From positions 62,001 through 126,000 of the forward strand of contig JAHHGX010000086.1 in the NCBI GenBank assembly GCA_019359675.1: a stretch of 64,000 nucleotides of DNA, written 5' to 3'. A model generated the notes under the pieces. It ran no database searches and was not told the DNA's origin. It saw only the letters and a program-made list of their open reading frames with translations. The DNA is from Calothrix sp. FI2-JRJ7 (GTDB lineage Bacteria > Cyanobacteriota > Cyanobacteriia > Cyanobacteriales > Nostocaceae). A program made the translations under genes and the position numbers. Positions 32,428-40,988 of the stretch are shown here, in pieces (the stretch's first letter is position 1; each line of letters opens with the position of its first letter).

Positions 32428-33780
32428 ATGACAACATCAGCGAAATCATTTAATTTAGGCGCCTTTACTGCATCAATAGCAGGCATTGAAGTCATCACCG
32501 AACCGTCACAGGTTGCGAAGTTATCTCAGGATTACCATACCTTTAGCCCAGTTCTTACACCCAAACTTGAAGGTAAAATTGCTGATATAGTAGTACGTCC
32601 AGATAACCAAGATGAGGTAATACAAGTAGCAGCAGCTTGTGCTAAACACAAAATACCCATTACAGTACGAGGAGCAGGTACAGGAAATTACGGTCAATGT
32701 GTACCTTTATATGGTGGTGTCATATTAGATATGACGCGGATGCAATCCATTTGCTGGGTAAAACCTGGAGTTGCGCGTGTACAAGCAGGTGTTAAGCTCG
32801 CAGCACTCGATAAAAAAGCACGAGAAATTGGCTGGGAAATGCGAATGGCGCCTTCAACATACCGCACTGCTACAATAGGTGGGTTTATTGCGGGTGGTAG
32901 TGGTGGCATTGGGTCGATTCAATATGGGTTAATGGCAGATAAAGGAAACTTGTTAGCTTTGCAAGTTGTAACTCTTGAAGATGAACCGCGAGTTATCGAG
33001 TTACGCGCAGAAGATGTACAGAAAGTAAATCATGCATGGGGTATTAACGGTATTATCACCGAAGTGGAAATTCCATTGGGTCCAGCTTACCCTTGGGCAG
33101 AAGTAATTGTTACCTTTGACGAGTTTATGTCAGCAGTCAAATTTGGAAAAGCTTTGGCTGACAGTGACGGTATGATAAAAAAAGAGATTGGTGTGTTCGC
33201 GGCGCCTATTCCTCAATATTTTACTGCTTTGCGTCAGTACATACCCGATGGTAAACATGCAGCACTATTAATAGTCGCCGAATCTAGTTTAGAACTATTA
33301 CCAGGATTGATACGAGAATTTAACGGTGAGGTTACTTATTCTAAATCAGCATCCGAAACAGGAAAAGGCGCCCAACTCGCTGAATACACCTGGAACCATA
33401 CAACTTTACACGCACGCACTGCTGACACCTCCATAACATACCTACAAAGTATCTTCCCCAGCGATAATCTCAAAACCATAGAACATATGTATAAACACTT
33501 TGGCGCCGAAGTGATGATGCATTTAGAATTCATCCGTTTTAAAGGTGGTATCGCAAATCCCGCATTACAACTAGTACGTTACACAACCGAAGAACGTCTC
33601 AACAAAATTATTCGCTATCACGAACAGCATGGAGTATTTATTGCAAATCCTCACAGCTATTTTATAGAAGATGGTTGGAAAAGAGCAATTGAACCCGAAC
33701 ACCTAAAATTTAAGCAAATGGTTGACCCTTACGGATTAATGAACCCAGGTAAAAGCAAAATATTACCTTTTAAACAATAG
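32428..33780 (+). CDS. FAD-binding oxidoreductase (PCMH/glycolate-oxidase-like)
   Basis: The 450-residue protein has the type-4 FAD-binding domain at residues about 45-225: IVVRPDNQDEVIQVAAACAK, ITVRGAGTGNYGQCVPLYGG, then MAPSTYRTATIGGFIAGGSG and the strand GINGIITEVEIPL. The C-terminal domain ends with HLKFKQMVDPYGLMNPGKSK, typical of FAD-linked oxidases such as GlcD. The substrate is unknown. It stands downstream of the decayed importer; whether it is part of the uracil catabolic set is an inference from closeness. No covalent flavin histidine is evident; the position is GNYGQC. Confidence 0.82.
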   Translation: MTTSAKSFNLGAFTASIAGIEVITEPSQVAKLSQDYHTFSPVLTPKLEGKIADIVVRPDNQDEVIQVAAACAKHKIPITVRGAGTGNYGQCVPLYGGVILDMTRMQSICWVKPGVARVQAGVKLAALDKKAREIGWEMRMAPSTYRTATIGGFIAGGSGGIGSIQYGLMADKGNLLALQVVTLEDEPRVIELRAEDVQKVNHAWGINGIITEVEIPLGPAYPWAEVIVTFDEFMSAVKFGKALADSDGMIKKEIGVFAAPIPQYFTALRQYIPDGKHAALLIVAESSLELLPGLIREFNGEVTYSKSASETGKGAQLAEYTWNHTTLHARTADTSITYLQSIFPSDNLKTIEHMYKHFGAEVMMHLEFIRFKGGIANPALQLVRYTTEERLNKIIRYHEQHGVFIANPHSYFIEDGWKRAIEPEHLKFKQMVDPYGLMNPGKSKILPFKQ

Positions 33781-34216
33781 CCTGTCCTTTATATCTTGTT
33801 TTGTCTCTTGTGGAATGGGCATCCTTGCCCGTTCCAAACTTTGAATTGTGCCATTTTGAATACTGTCATCTAGTATTTTGTCATGTCATGCCATATAGTT
33901 TTATGTCGTGTTAAACTTGAATAGAAAGCAATAAAATATTTACCTAGTAAGTATTTAGTAAGTATAATTACAAATTAAAAAGGTAGATAAATCGATTTGA
34001 AATTTGTGCATTTTTTATAATTTCCTACCTCTGTATAAAAATTACATCAAGACAATTGAAAAAGGTGGACGTTACACTGACTCGTAAAATATCACTGAAG
34101 AATCAAAGTAAAAAGTTATCTGTGATTTCTCGGATACTGATATTTACTTGTATCGGATGCATTTCCAAAACGAATTAACACTGTTGTCCTAATTCAGTAA
34201 ATACTCTAGGAAAAAA
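33781..34216. other. Long leader region of the exopolysaccharide cluster
   Basis: After the palindromic repeat at 33804, the region is AT-rich with no open frame of interest. It must hold the promoter for the nine-gene same-strand polysaccharide set. AGGAAAAA lies ahead of the first start. No riboswitch or terminator was recognised. Confidence 0.4.
33804..33836. repeat. GGGCATCC/TGCCCG palindromic repeat, copy 6
   Basis: CTCTTGTGGAATGGGCATCC followed by TTGCCCGTTCC is the best-matched partner of the copy at 25623, in the opposite orientation. It follows the FAD oxidase gene. Confidence 0.75.
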
Positions 34217-34222
34217 GTGAAA

Positions 34223-35131
34223 ATGATGTCCACACTAACAAATAACAACAAGTTGCAGGGTCTACCAAATCTGAATATACACTTGCTGGAACGTCGCATA
34301 ACTTGTATGACAGTTCCAGCAATTGTACAAGCTATTCATACAGCATGTACTGAAGGCAAAAAGATTACTGTGGCGCATTACAACATCCACGGTTTTAATC
34401 TATCAATGCAATTACCTTGGTTTTATCAGTTTCTACAAAGTTCAGAAATTGTTAACTGCGATAGCGTCGGTATTTTAAAAGCGATTGGTCACATGGGGTT
34501 AGAATTGCCCCTAGATTACAGAGCATCTTACACCGTATTAATGCCTTCCGTACTTGAAAAATGTAATGAAGAAGGTCTGAGGTTATTTCTTGTCGGCGCC
34601 AAGCCAGAGTACTTAGAAGCAGCATTAGAAAAATTGAGAAAGCAATATCCGAATGCTTCCTTTGCGGGACATCACGGATACTTCGATAAAGAAGACCCAC
34701 AACATAATGAAGCGGTCATCAATAAAATTAACGAGTTCAAGCCAAATATTTTAGTAGTCGGTATGGGAATGCCTGTTCAAGAGAAATGGGTTTATAAGCA
34801 TCGCAAGTACTTGAATGTAAACGCAATCATGCTTGGTGGCGCCATTATCGATAGACTTGCAGGTGTTGTTCCAGACTGCCCACATGCTATTTCTAATATC
34901 GGTTTAGAGTGGTTATACCGTTGGTTTCGCGAACCTAAACGCTTGGCAGCACGCTATTTAATTGGAAATCCAGCTTTTGCACTACAACTCGCTTTAGGTA
35001 AGTTTTATGCACCTCTGCGCGTTCAACAAATGCAACCAGGCGCCTATTTTACTATTGAACACGAAGTCCCACTAAACAATTTCTATGTTCCCTCAAGTAC
35101 TCAAAACAAAGAAGCGTCAGTAACTGCATAA
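34223..35131 (+). CDS. WecG/TagA/CpsF family glycosyltransferase (GT26)
   Basis: The protein of about 302 residues matches GT26: INIHLLERRITCMTV-like N-terminus, AHYNIHGFNLSMQLPWFY, the catalytic-region NCDSVGILKAIGHMG, RLFLVGAKPEYLEAALEKLR, and the family hallmark VVGMGMPVQEKWVYKHR with AGVVPDCPHAISNIGLEWLY. GT26 enzymes add a second sugar, often N-acetylmannosamine or glucuronate, to undecaprenyl-linked sugars on the inner face of the membrane. It is the first gene of the polysaccharide cluster. Start could be GTG 34217, ATG 34223 or ATG 34226; ATG 34223 is used. The initiating phosphosugar transferase is not in the window. Confidence 0.88.
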   Translation: MMSTLTNNNKLQGLPNLNIHLLERRITCMTVPAIVQAIHTACTEGKKITVAHYNIHGFNLSMQLPWFYQFLQSSEIVNCDSVGILKAIGHMGLELPLDYRASYTVLMPSVLEKCNEEGLRLFLVGAKPEYLEAALEKLRKQYPNASFAGHHGYFDKEDPQHNEAVINKINEFKPNILVVGMGMPVQEKWVYKHRKYLNVNAIMLGGAIIDRLAGVVPDCPHAISNIGLEWLYRWFREPKRLAARYLIGNPAFALQLALGKFYAPLRVQQMQPGAYFTIEHEVPLNNFYVPSSTQNKEASVTA

Positions 35132-35313
35132 ATCAATAGTTAAAATCAGTTAAAATCAAATAAAGTTTGCTTTACTAAAAAAATAAAGATTCTACACTTG
35201 TTTTCACAAATAATATGCCATAACTGTAAATAACTTGGCAAACATAGTAATTTTTGTGACTACATGAAGTAAAGCAAACAAAGAATTCTTAAAATCATCA
35301 GGAGAGAAATTAC

Positions 35314-36252
35314 TTGAGACCATTAGTCAGTGTAGTTATACCAACAAGAAACCGACCTCAGCTAGTTAAACGAGCAGTTGACAGCGCTCTTGCACAAACT
35401 CTAAGCCAAATCGAAGTCATTGTAGTTATTGATGGGCCAGATGAAGCAACGAGTACTGCATTAGCTCTTATAAATGATGCTCGACTCAAAGTTATAGAAT
35501 TACCTACTAATCAAGGTAGTCGTGCTGCTCGTAACACTGGAGTATCTACGGCTAATGCTGATTGGATTGCTTTTCTTGATGACGATGACGAATGGATGCA
35601 CAATAAGCTAGAAGCTCAACTATCAACTGCTAAGAACTCTCAATATAAGTTCCCTATCGTCACATCTTATCTGTTTGCACGCACACCTCAAGGAGATTCC
35701 ATTTGGCCTAGAAGGTTGCCCAGTCAAACAGAAGCGTTGAGTGAATATCTATTTGTTCGCAACACTTTATTTCAAGGTGAAGGTTTAATTCACACATCGA
35801 CTATTTTTACGTCGAAAGAACTACTCCAAGCAGTTCCTTTTATTACCACACTTCAACGACATGATGACTGGGACTGGTTGTTACGCGTAATTCAGCATGA
35901 AGGAACAGGAGTTGTGTTTGTAGAACAAGCGCTTTCTGTGTGGTATCTAGGAGATGGGCGCCCAAGTTTAAGTAAAAGTCGCAATTGGGAGTTTTCACTC
36001 TCCTGGATTCAATCCAAACGAGACCTAGTAACACCACGAGCTTATTCATCGTTTATTTTGGCAGAAGTCAGCGCGCGAGCTGCACTCTCGCGTGACTGGA
36101 AAGCATTCTCCTTACTTTTATTAGAAGCAATGCGCTTTGGAAAACCACACCTAAAAGATATAGCTTTATATTTAGGAATGTGGTTAGTCCCCCCAAATAC
36201 ACGTACTTGGTTACGAAATTTAATAACCAATAAACCTCCGGTAACTGCTTGA
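35314..36252 (+). CDS. Family 2 glycosyltransferase with TTG start
   Basis: The 312-residue enzyme is a GT-A transferase: RPLVSVVIPTRNRPQLVKRA, IVVIDGPDEATSTAL, GSRAARNTGVSTANADWIAF and the DDDDE metal-binding cluster (FLDDDDEWMHNKLE). The start is TTG 35314, because GGAGAG lies eight bases upstream and the family-conserved SVVIPTRNR begins within five residues; no ATG exists in that position. The C-terminal region LQRHDDWDWLLRVIQHEGTG is the acceptor domain. The sugar added is not predictable. Confidence 0.88.
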   Translation: MRPLVSVVIPTRNRPQLVKRAVDSALAQTLSQIEVIVVIDGPDEATSTALALINDARLKVIELPTNQGSRAARNTGVSTANADWIAFLDDDDEWMHNKLEAQLSTAKNSQYKFPIVTSYLFARTPQGDSIWPRRLPSQTEALSEYLFVRNTLFQGEGLIHTSTIFTSKELLQAVPFITTLQRHDDWDWLLRVIQHEGTGVVFVEQALSVWYLGDGRPSLSKSRNWEFSLSWIQSKRDLVTPRAYSSFILAEVSARAALSRDWKAFSLLLLEAMRFGKPHLKDIALYLGMWLVPPNTRTWLRNLITNKPPVTA

Positions 36253-36265
36253 ATCTAAATTCCAT

Positions 36266-37228
36266 TTGAAACCAAAAATGCTTGTGCCAAAAGTTAGTGT
36301 TATAGTCCCAGCTTACAATGTCAGTGCTTACATTGAAGATGCATTACGTTCGCTTGAACGCCAGACTTTCCAAAATTTTGAAGTATTAATAGTTAACGAT
36401 GGTTCTACTGATAAAACAGTTGATATAGTCAAGCCATTTGTAGAGAAAGATTCTCGTTTTCGTCTTTTGCACAAAGCAAATGGTGGTTTATCATCTGCGC
36501 GCAACTATGGAATACGTCATGCCTTGGGTGAGTATATTGCTCTTTTAGATGGCGATGATGTATACCATCAAGATAAATTAGCCAACCATGTTGCACATCT
36601 CGACCATAATCCAAAAGTCGGGGTCGTCTACAGCGTTTCTAGAGCTATTCGCGATGATGGGCGCCCAACTTTTATTCATCTAAGTGGAAAACAAGTAAAT
36701 TCCAATTTACTACTAGCTTTACTGTGTAAAAACTTTGTAGGACATGGTTCTAACGCAATATTCCGCCGTTGTATCTTTTCTGAAGTCGGCGAATTTGATG
36801 AAAACTTACGCAGCTTAGAAGACATTGATTACTGGTTGCGAATTGCAGCGACCCAAAACTGGGAATTCTACAGAGAGCCACGTACTTTATGCTACTACCG
36901 AGTGCGACCTTCTGGACTATCTTTCAATGTCGAGCAAATGCGGTACTACAACACAAAAGTAATTCAAGCTGCAAGCGAACGCTCACCAGAGTTAGTTGAG
37001 CCAATCTTACCAACAGCTTACGCTTATATGTATCGCTACCTATCGCGATTATCGCTTCAAGGTGGTGATAGCGAAAAAGCTCGCTACTTTGTTGACCTCG
37101 CTTTAGCTTGTGACAAATCCATCTTTTTTCACGATATACGCTCATTGTTGACTTTAATCGCCGTTTATTTGGCGCCATTTGCTAATTTTGCAATTGGATT
37201 AACTCTAAGTTCTGTAAAGTCTAAGTAA
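36266..37228 (+). CDS. Family 2 glycosyltransferase
   Basis: The 320-residue GT-A enzyme shows VSVIVPAYNVSAYIEDALRS, VLIVNDGSTDKTVDIVKPF, NGGLSSARNYGIRHALGEY and LLDGDDVYHQDKL with the DGDD metal site. An acceptor-region motif LRSLEDIDYWLRIA is conserved. A TTG at 36266 or the ATG at 36278 could start it; the homology begins just after the ATG, at VPKVSVIVP. It follows the previous transferase by 13 bases and is likely co-transcribed. Two C-terminal hydrophobic segments are short and may associate with the membrane. Confidence 0.88.
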   Translation: MKPKMLVPKVSVIVPAYNVSAYIEDALRSLERQTFQNFEVLIVNDGSTDKTVDIVKPFVEKDSRFRLLHKANGGLSSARNYGIRHALGEYIALLDGDDVYHQDKLANHVAHLDHNPKVGVVYSVSRAIRDDGRPTFIHLSGKQVNSNLLLALLCKNFVGHGSNAIFRRCIFSEVGEFDENLRSLEDIDYWLRIAATQNWEFYREPRTLCYYRVRPSGLSFNVEQMRYYNTKVIQAASERSPELVEPILPTAYAYMYRYLSRLSLQGGDSEKARYFVDLALACDKSIFFHDIRSLLTLIAVYLAPFANFAIGLTLSSVKSK

Positions 37229-37300
37229 GTAATTATCGGGGAGTGTTTAATATTTTACTCCCTTTACCCCTTTCCCTTTGCCCTTTTCCTGTTCATAAAG

Positions 37301-38578
37301 ATGAATATAAGTAAGTTAAAGTCAGGGTTTACAAATTTAGGTAAAAATTCACTCTTTAAAAACACTTTGTGGATGTTTCTATCTCAGGGACTCCGCATCA
37401 TTTTACAAGCCATTTACTTTATTATCATTCCCCGCGCGCTTGGTTCTCAGGAATATGGAATAATTACAGCAGCAAGTACATTAGTGGCAATTGTATATCC
37501 TTTCGGCAGCTTAGGATATGGAACTTTAATAATCAAAAACATATCACGAAACCGAGCGTTATTTCCAGAATATTGGGGCAATGCATTATTTATGATTGCT
37601 CTTTCGGGATTAATATTATGTTTTGGCGTACTCGCTTTATCACCAGTATTTATACCCGGCAATGTGTCGATATTACTAGTAATCTTATTTGCTGTAAATG
37701 ACTTATTTTTCTTTAAAACCTTAGAAACTGCTGCTCAAGCATTCCAAGCTTTTCACTGGTTAAGTAAAACAGCATTACTTCATATTGTGCCACAAATTAC
37801 CAGAGTTATAGCAGCATTAGCTTTACTTACTTTTTTTCCAAATCCAAAGGCGATGGATTGGGCGCTATTATATTTTGTTAGCACTGTAATTTGTGCAATT
37901 ATTGCCGTACAACTAGTTCATCGTTCATTAGGAAAACCAAAGCCAGCATTATCACGTATCCAACCCGAAGTTGGGGAGGGGTTTTACTTTTCAATCAGTG
38001 CCTCCGCTCAGACTATATATAATGATATAGACAAAACGATGCTGGCACGTCTTTCTACTTTAGAAGCGACAGGTATATACGCAGCCGCTTATCGCTTAAT
38101 TGATGTTGCCTTTGTTCCTGTACGTTCACTTTTACTCGCTGCAGTCAGTAAATTTTTTCAATATGGAGCTACTGGTATAAAAGGTAGTGTTGGTGTTGCT
38201 AAACGTTTATTACCCATTACAGGCATTTACGGCGCCATTGCTGGAATTGGATTATTTTTCTTTGCTCCTGTTGTACCTCTTATTCTTGGTGATGAATATA
38301 AAGAAGCGGCAGAAGTACTACGTTGGTTGGCGCCTTTAGCGTTAATTAAAGGTATACATTATTTTGCGGCTGATGCACTTGCTGGAGCAGGATTTCAACG
38401 ACTTCGCACAATTGCCCAAGCTGGTGTTGCCATATTTAATATCTTGTTAAATCTTTGGCTTATTCCTTTATATTCTTGGCGTGGGGCTGCAATATCAAGC
38501 GTAGCTACAGATGGATTGCTGATGGTAACTCTCTGGATTATTGTAGCTAAACTTTACCGCAAACCAAAACCATTGTAG
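37301..38578 (+). CDS. Polysaccharide flippase (Wzx-like)
   Basis: The 425-residue polytopic protein fits the oligosaccharide flippase family: about twelve membrane helices beginning FKNTLWMFLSQGLRIILQAI and RALGSQEYGIITAASTLVAI. A central FYFSISASAQTIYNDIDKTM stretch is the conserved start of the second half, followed by EATGIYAAAYRLIDVAF. Wzx flips undecaprenyl-linked repeat units across the plasma membrane. Its stop TAG (38576-38578) lies inside the palindromic repeat at 38575, so the repeat may have replaced the original C-terminal end. Confidence 0.9.
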   Translation: MNISKLKSGFTNLGKNSLFKNTLWMFLSQGLRIILQAIYFIIIPRALGSQEYGIITAASTLVAIVYPFGSLGYGTLIIKNISRNRALFPEYWGNALFMIALSGLILCFGVLALSPVFIPGNVSILLVILFAVNDLFFFKTLETAAQAFQAFHWLSKTALLHIVPQITRVIAALALLTFFPNPKAMDWALLYFVSTVICAIIAVQLVHRSLGKPKPALSRIQPEVGEGFYFSISASAQTIYNDIDKTMLARLSTLEATGIYAAAYRLIDVAFVPVRSLLLAAVSKFFQYGATGIKGSVGVAKRLLPITGIYGAIAGIGLFFFAPVVPLILGDEYKEAAEVLRWLAPLALIKGIHYFAADALAGAGFQRLRTIAQAGVAIFNILLNLWLIPLYSWRGAAISSVATDGLLMVTLWIIVAKLYRKPKPL

Positions 38579-38602
38579 AGACGTTACATGTAACATCTCT
38601 AC
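38575..38602. repeat. GTAGAGAC palindromic repeat, copy 5, at the wzx stop codon
   Basis: GTAGAGACGTTACATGTAAC followed by ATCTCTAC differs from the perfect copy at 12989 at one position only. The TAG of its first four bases is the flippase stop codon. Confidence 0.88.
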
Positions 38603-38635
38603 ATTCACAATTAATAGGCAATTTTATTACAAAAC

Positions 38636-39778
38636 ATGAATAAACAAAACAAAGTAATTCATATACTTACAGAATCTGAGCCTTTTTCTCAACATCAGGG
38701 TGGAGCTATATCTCGCTGGGTTGGAAATATCATATATAATTCTCGCTCGCAAGTTAAGTCAATTGTAATATGTCCTGAAGCTGATAATTCATGGCAAGAA
38801 ATTGAGTATATTAAATGGAAGAATTTACAGAAAATTAAATGGTTGACAAAATTCACTTCACAAATATTTTTGCCACTTCGCGTTATAGTTTGTTTAAGAG
38901 CTTTTTGGCGCCTGAAAGAAATTATTAATTCTAATGACACTGTTTATGTACATAATCGCCCAGAATATGTTATCGCTCTGGCGATTTTAAAAAGATTATG
39001 GAAGAAAAATTTTGATATATATTTACATTTGCACAATCCACACTTAGCTTCTAATACATTAAAAAAAATTGTTGTCAAGTCTGTAGATAAAATTTTGTTT
39101 TGTAGTCAGTTTTTGCTAAAAAGTATTGCTAAAGATACCAACAATATTTCTACAACAATAATTCCAAACGCTGCCGACAATTATTGTTTTTATCCCCAAG
39201 AACAATCAGAAAATTCATGTGACAATCAAAATTATACAATTTTGTATGTAGGTCGTTTAATTCCAGAAAAGGGAATTCATGTCTTAATAGAAGCTGTCAA
39301 AGCATTACAAACTCAAAATATACGAGTAAATTTAAAAATAGTTGGCGCCAAAAACTTCGGTAATTGGACTGATGACCCATACATTAACTCACTCAAAACC
39401 CTCTCAACCGAAATTAGCGAGTCAATACAATTTGCTGGTTACAAAACAGGTTTAGAGTTAGCAGAAGAATATCGCAAAGCTACAATATTTTGTTGCCCAT
39501 CTATTTGGGATGAACCATTTGGAATGGTAAACGTTGAAGCTATGGCATCAGGTTTACCTGTTATTGCTTCTAATGTCGGAGGAATACCTGAAATTTTTAA
39601 AGATGGAGGTGGTATTTTAGTTCCACCAAATGACCCATCAGCTTTAGCAGAGGTAATTAAAGAATTACTTAATAATACAAAATATCGGCAAGAAACTGCC
39701 AAGCGTGGATACGAAATATATCAAGAGCGCTTTACTTGTAGTAAAGTCGCTAAACTTTATGTCGAATGTGTTCAGTAA
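38636..39778 (+). CDS. Family 4 glycosyltransferase
   Basis: The 380-residue GT-B enzyme shows the retaining GT4 features: YTILYVGRLIPEKGIHVLIE at the start of the C-terminal domain, the E-x7-E motif region PSIWDEPFGMVNVEAMASGL, and VIASNVGGIPEIFKDGGGIL. An N-terminal acceptor domain (SEPFSQHQGGAISRWVGNII) is present. GT4 enzymes use NDP-sugars to extend the lipid-linked repeat unit. It follows the flippase repeat and ends at a GGTGGGCA palindrome. Confidence 0.9.
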   Translation: MNKQNKVIHILTESEPFSQHQGGAISRWVGNIIYNSRSQVKSIVICPEADNSWQEIEYIKWKNLQKIKWLTKFTSQIFLPLRVIVCLRAFWRLKEIINSNDTVYVHNRPEYVIALAILKRLWKKNFDIYLHLHNPHLASNTLKKIVVKSVDKILFCSQFLLKSIAKDTNNISTTIIPNAADNYCFYPQEQSENSCDNQNYTILYVGRLIPEKGIHVLIEAVKALQTQNIRVNLKIVGAKNFGNWTDDPYINSLKTLSTEISESIQFAGYKTGLELAEEYRKATIFCCPSIWDEPFGMVNVEAMASGLPVIASNVGGIPEIFKDGGGILVPPNDPSALAEVIKELLNNTKYRQETAKRGYEIYQERFTCSKVAKLYVECVQ

Positions 39779-39795
39779 GGTGGGCAATGCCCACC
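39779..39795. repeat. GGTGGGCA-TGCCCACC palindrome, copy 1
   Basis: GGTGGGCAATGCCCACC is a perfect inverted repeat immediately after a stop codon. Copies occur at 49604 and 63631, all at gene ends, so a mild terminator or mRNA-end function is plausible. Confidence 0.8.
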
Positions 39796-39836
39796 ATAGA
39801 TATATTTAAACGTATTTTAAAAAAAAGGAGTATAAA

Positions 39837-40973
39837 ATGCAATCTCAAGACCAAATGATTATTTTTCGCAACGAATTATTAAACTATTCAGAAACATTCA
39901 TTCCTGCACAAGTTAATTTACTATCTAAATACCAACCTTGTTATGTCGGTACAAAAGTACTGAATACTCAACTTTTAGGAAATTCCCAAGTTATTGCGCC
40001 TTTAGATGGTAAGTCAAAGCTATATAGATTATTATTTATGCTAGCAGGGTACACTCTGCCCACTTGGCTTACTAGAGTTAAAAAAGTAAATCCCAAATTG
40101 ATTCACGCGCATTTTGGAGTTGATGGAGTTTTTGCCCTACCTCTAGCTAAAAAGCTGCAAATACCACTTGTCGTCACATTTCATGGCTATGATATTACAG
40201 TCGATGATTGTGATAATTCTTTATCGGGCTGGATGCATCGACTTTATAAAATACGGCGCCAGTTATTGTTCAAACAATCAAACACGTGTATTGCTGTCTC
40301 GAAATTTATCCGTTCCAAGCTTATAGAAAAAGGCTGTCCAGAAGATAAAATATTGGTACATTACATCGGTGTAGATGTAGAAAAATTTACACCGAACCCA
40401 GATATTAAACGTACACCTGTTGTTTTATTCGTTGGTAGACTGGTGGAAAAGAAGGGGTGCGAGTATTTAATTAAGGCTATGTCTCAGGTACAGTCAGTTT
40501 TACCTGATTTAGAATTAGTAGTAATTGGAGACGGTGAATTACGTTCTAGTTTAGAAAAACAAGCGCGTGAATGTCTAACACGCTACCGCTTTCTTGGTTC
40601 ACAATCTCCTGATGTAGTTAAAAACTGGATGAACCAAGCGCTTTTACTTGCAGCTCCGAGTGTTACTAGTGTTAAAAAAGATTCAGAGGGACTCCCAATT
40701 TGTATTTTGGAAGCGCAAGCAATGGGTTTACCAGTGGTAGCTTCTCATCATGCGGGTATTCCAGAAGCAATTATTCACGGAGAAACTGGTTTTTTGGCGG
40801 CAGAGAGAGATTGGCAAACTTTAGGTGAGCATATCTTGACTCTGGCAAGCAATTCGACATTAAGAGAAAGCTTTGCTGCCGAGGGGCGCCTGCACATGGA
40901 ACGAGAGTTTAACCTCAAGTTGAATACTAAAAAGCTAGAAGCTATTTACGACAGTATTCTTAATCAAACCTAA
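39837..40973 (+). CDS. Family 4 glycosyltransferase (colanic acid WcaL-like)
   Basis: The 378-residue GT-B enzyme opens with QMIIFRNELLNYSETFIPAQ, the SETFI motif of the colanic-acid-type subgroup. It has IHAHFGVDGVFALPLAKKL, VTFHGYDITVDD, FVGRLVEKKGCEYLIKAM and DSEGLPICILEAQAMGLPVV with the donor-binding E-x7-E pattern. AAAAGGAGTATAAA ahead of the ATG is a strong ribosome site. It belongs to the same cluster and transfers a further sugar to the repeat unit; the sugar is unknown. Confidence 0.9.
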   Translation: MQSQDQMIIFRNELLNYSETFIPAQVNLLSKYQPCYVGTKVLNTQLLGNSQVIAPLDGKSKLYRLLFMLAGYTLPTWLTRVKKVNPKLIHAHFGVDGVFALPLAKKLQIPLVVTFHGYDITVDDCDNSLSGWMHRLYKIRRQLLFKQSNTCIAVSKFIRSKLIEKGCPEDKILVHYIGVDVEKFTPNPDIKRTPVVLFVGRLVEKKGCEYLIKAMSQVQSVLPDLELVVIGDGELRSSLEKQARECLTRYRFLGSQSPDVVKNWMNQALLLAAPSVTSVKKDSEGLPICILEAQAMGLPVVASHHAGIPEAIIHGETGFLAAERDWQTLGEHILTLASNSTLRESFAAEGRLHMEREFNLKLNTKKLEAIYDSILNQT

Positions 40974-40988
40974 AATCAATAGTTCGAT

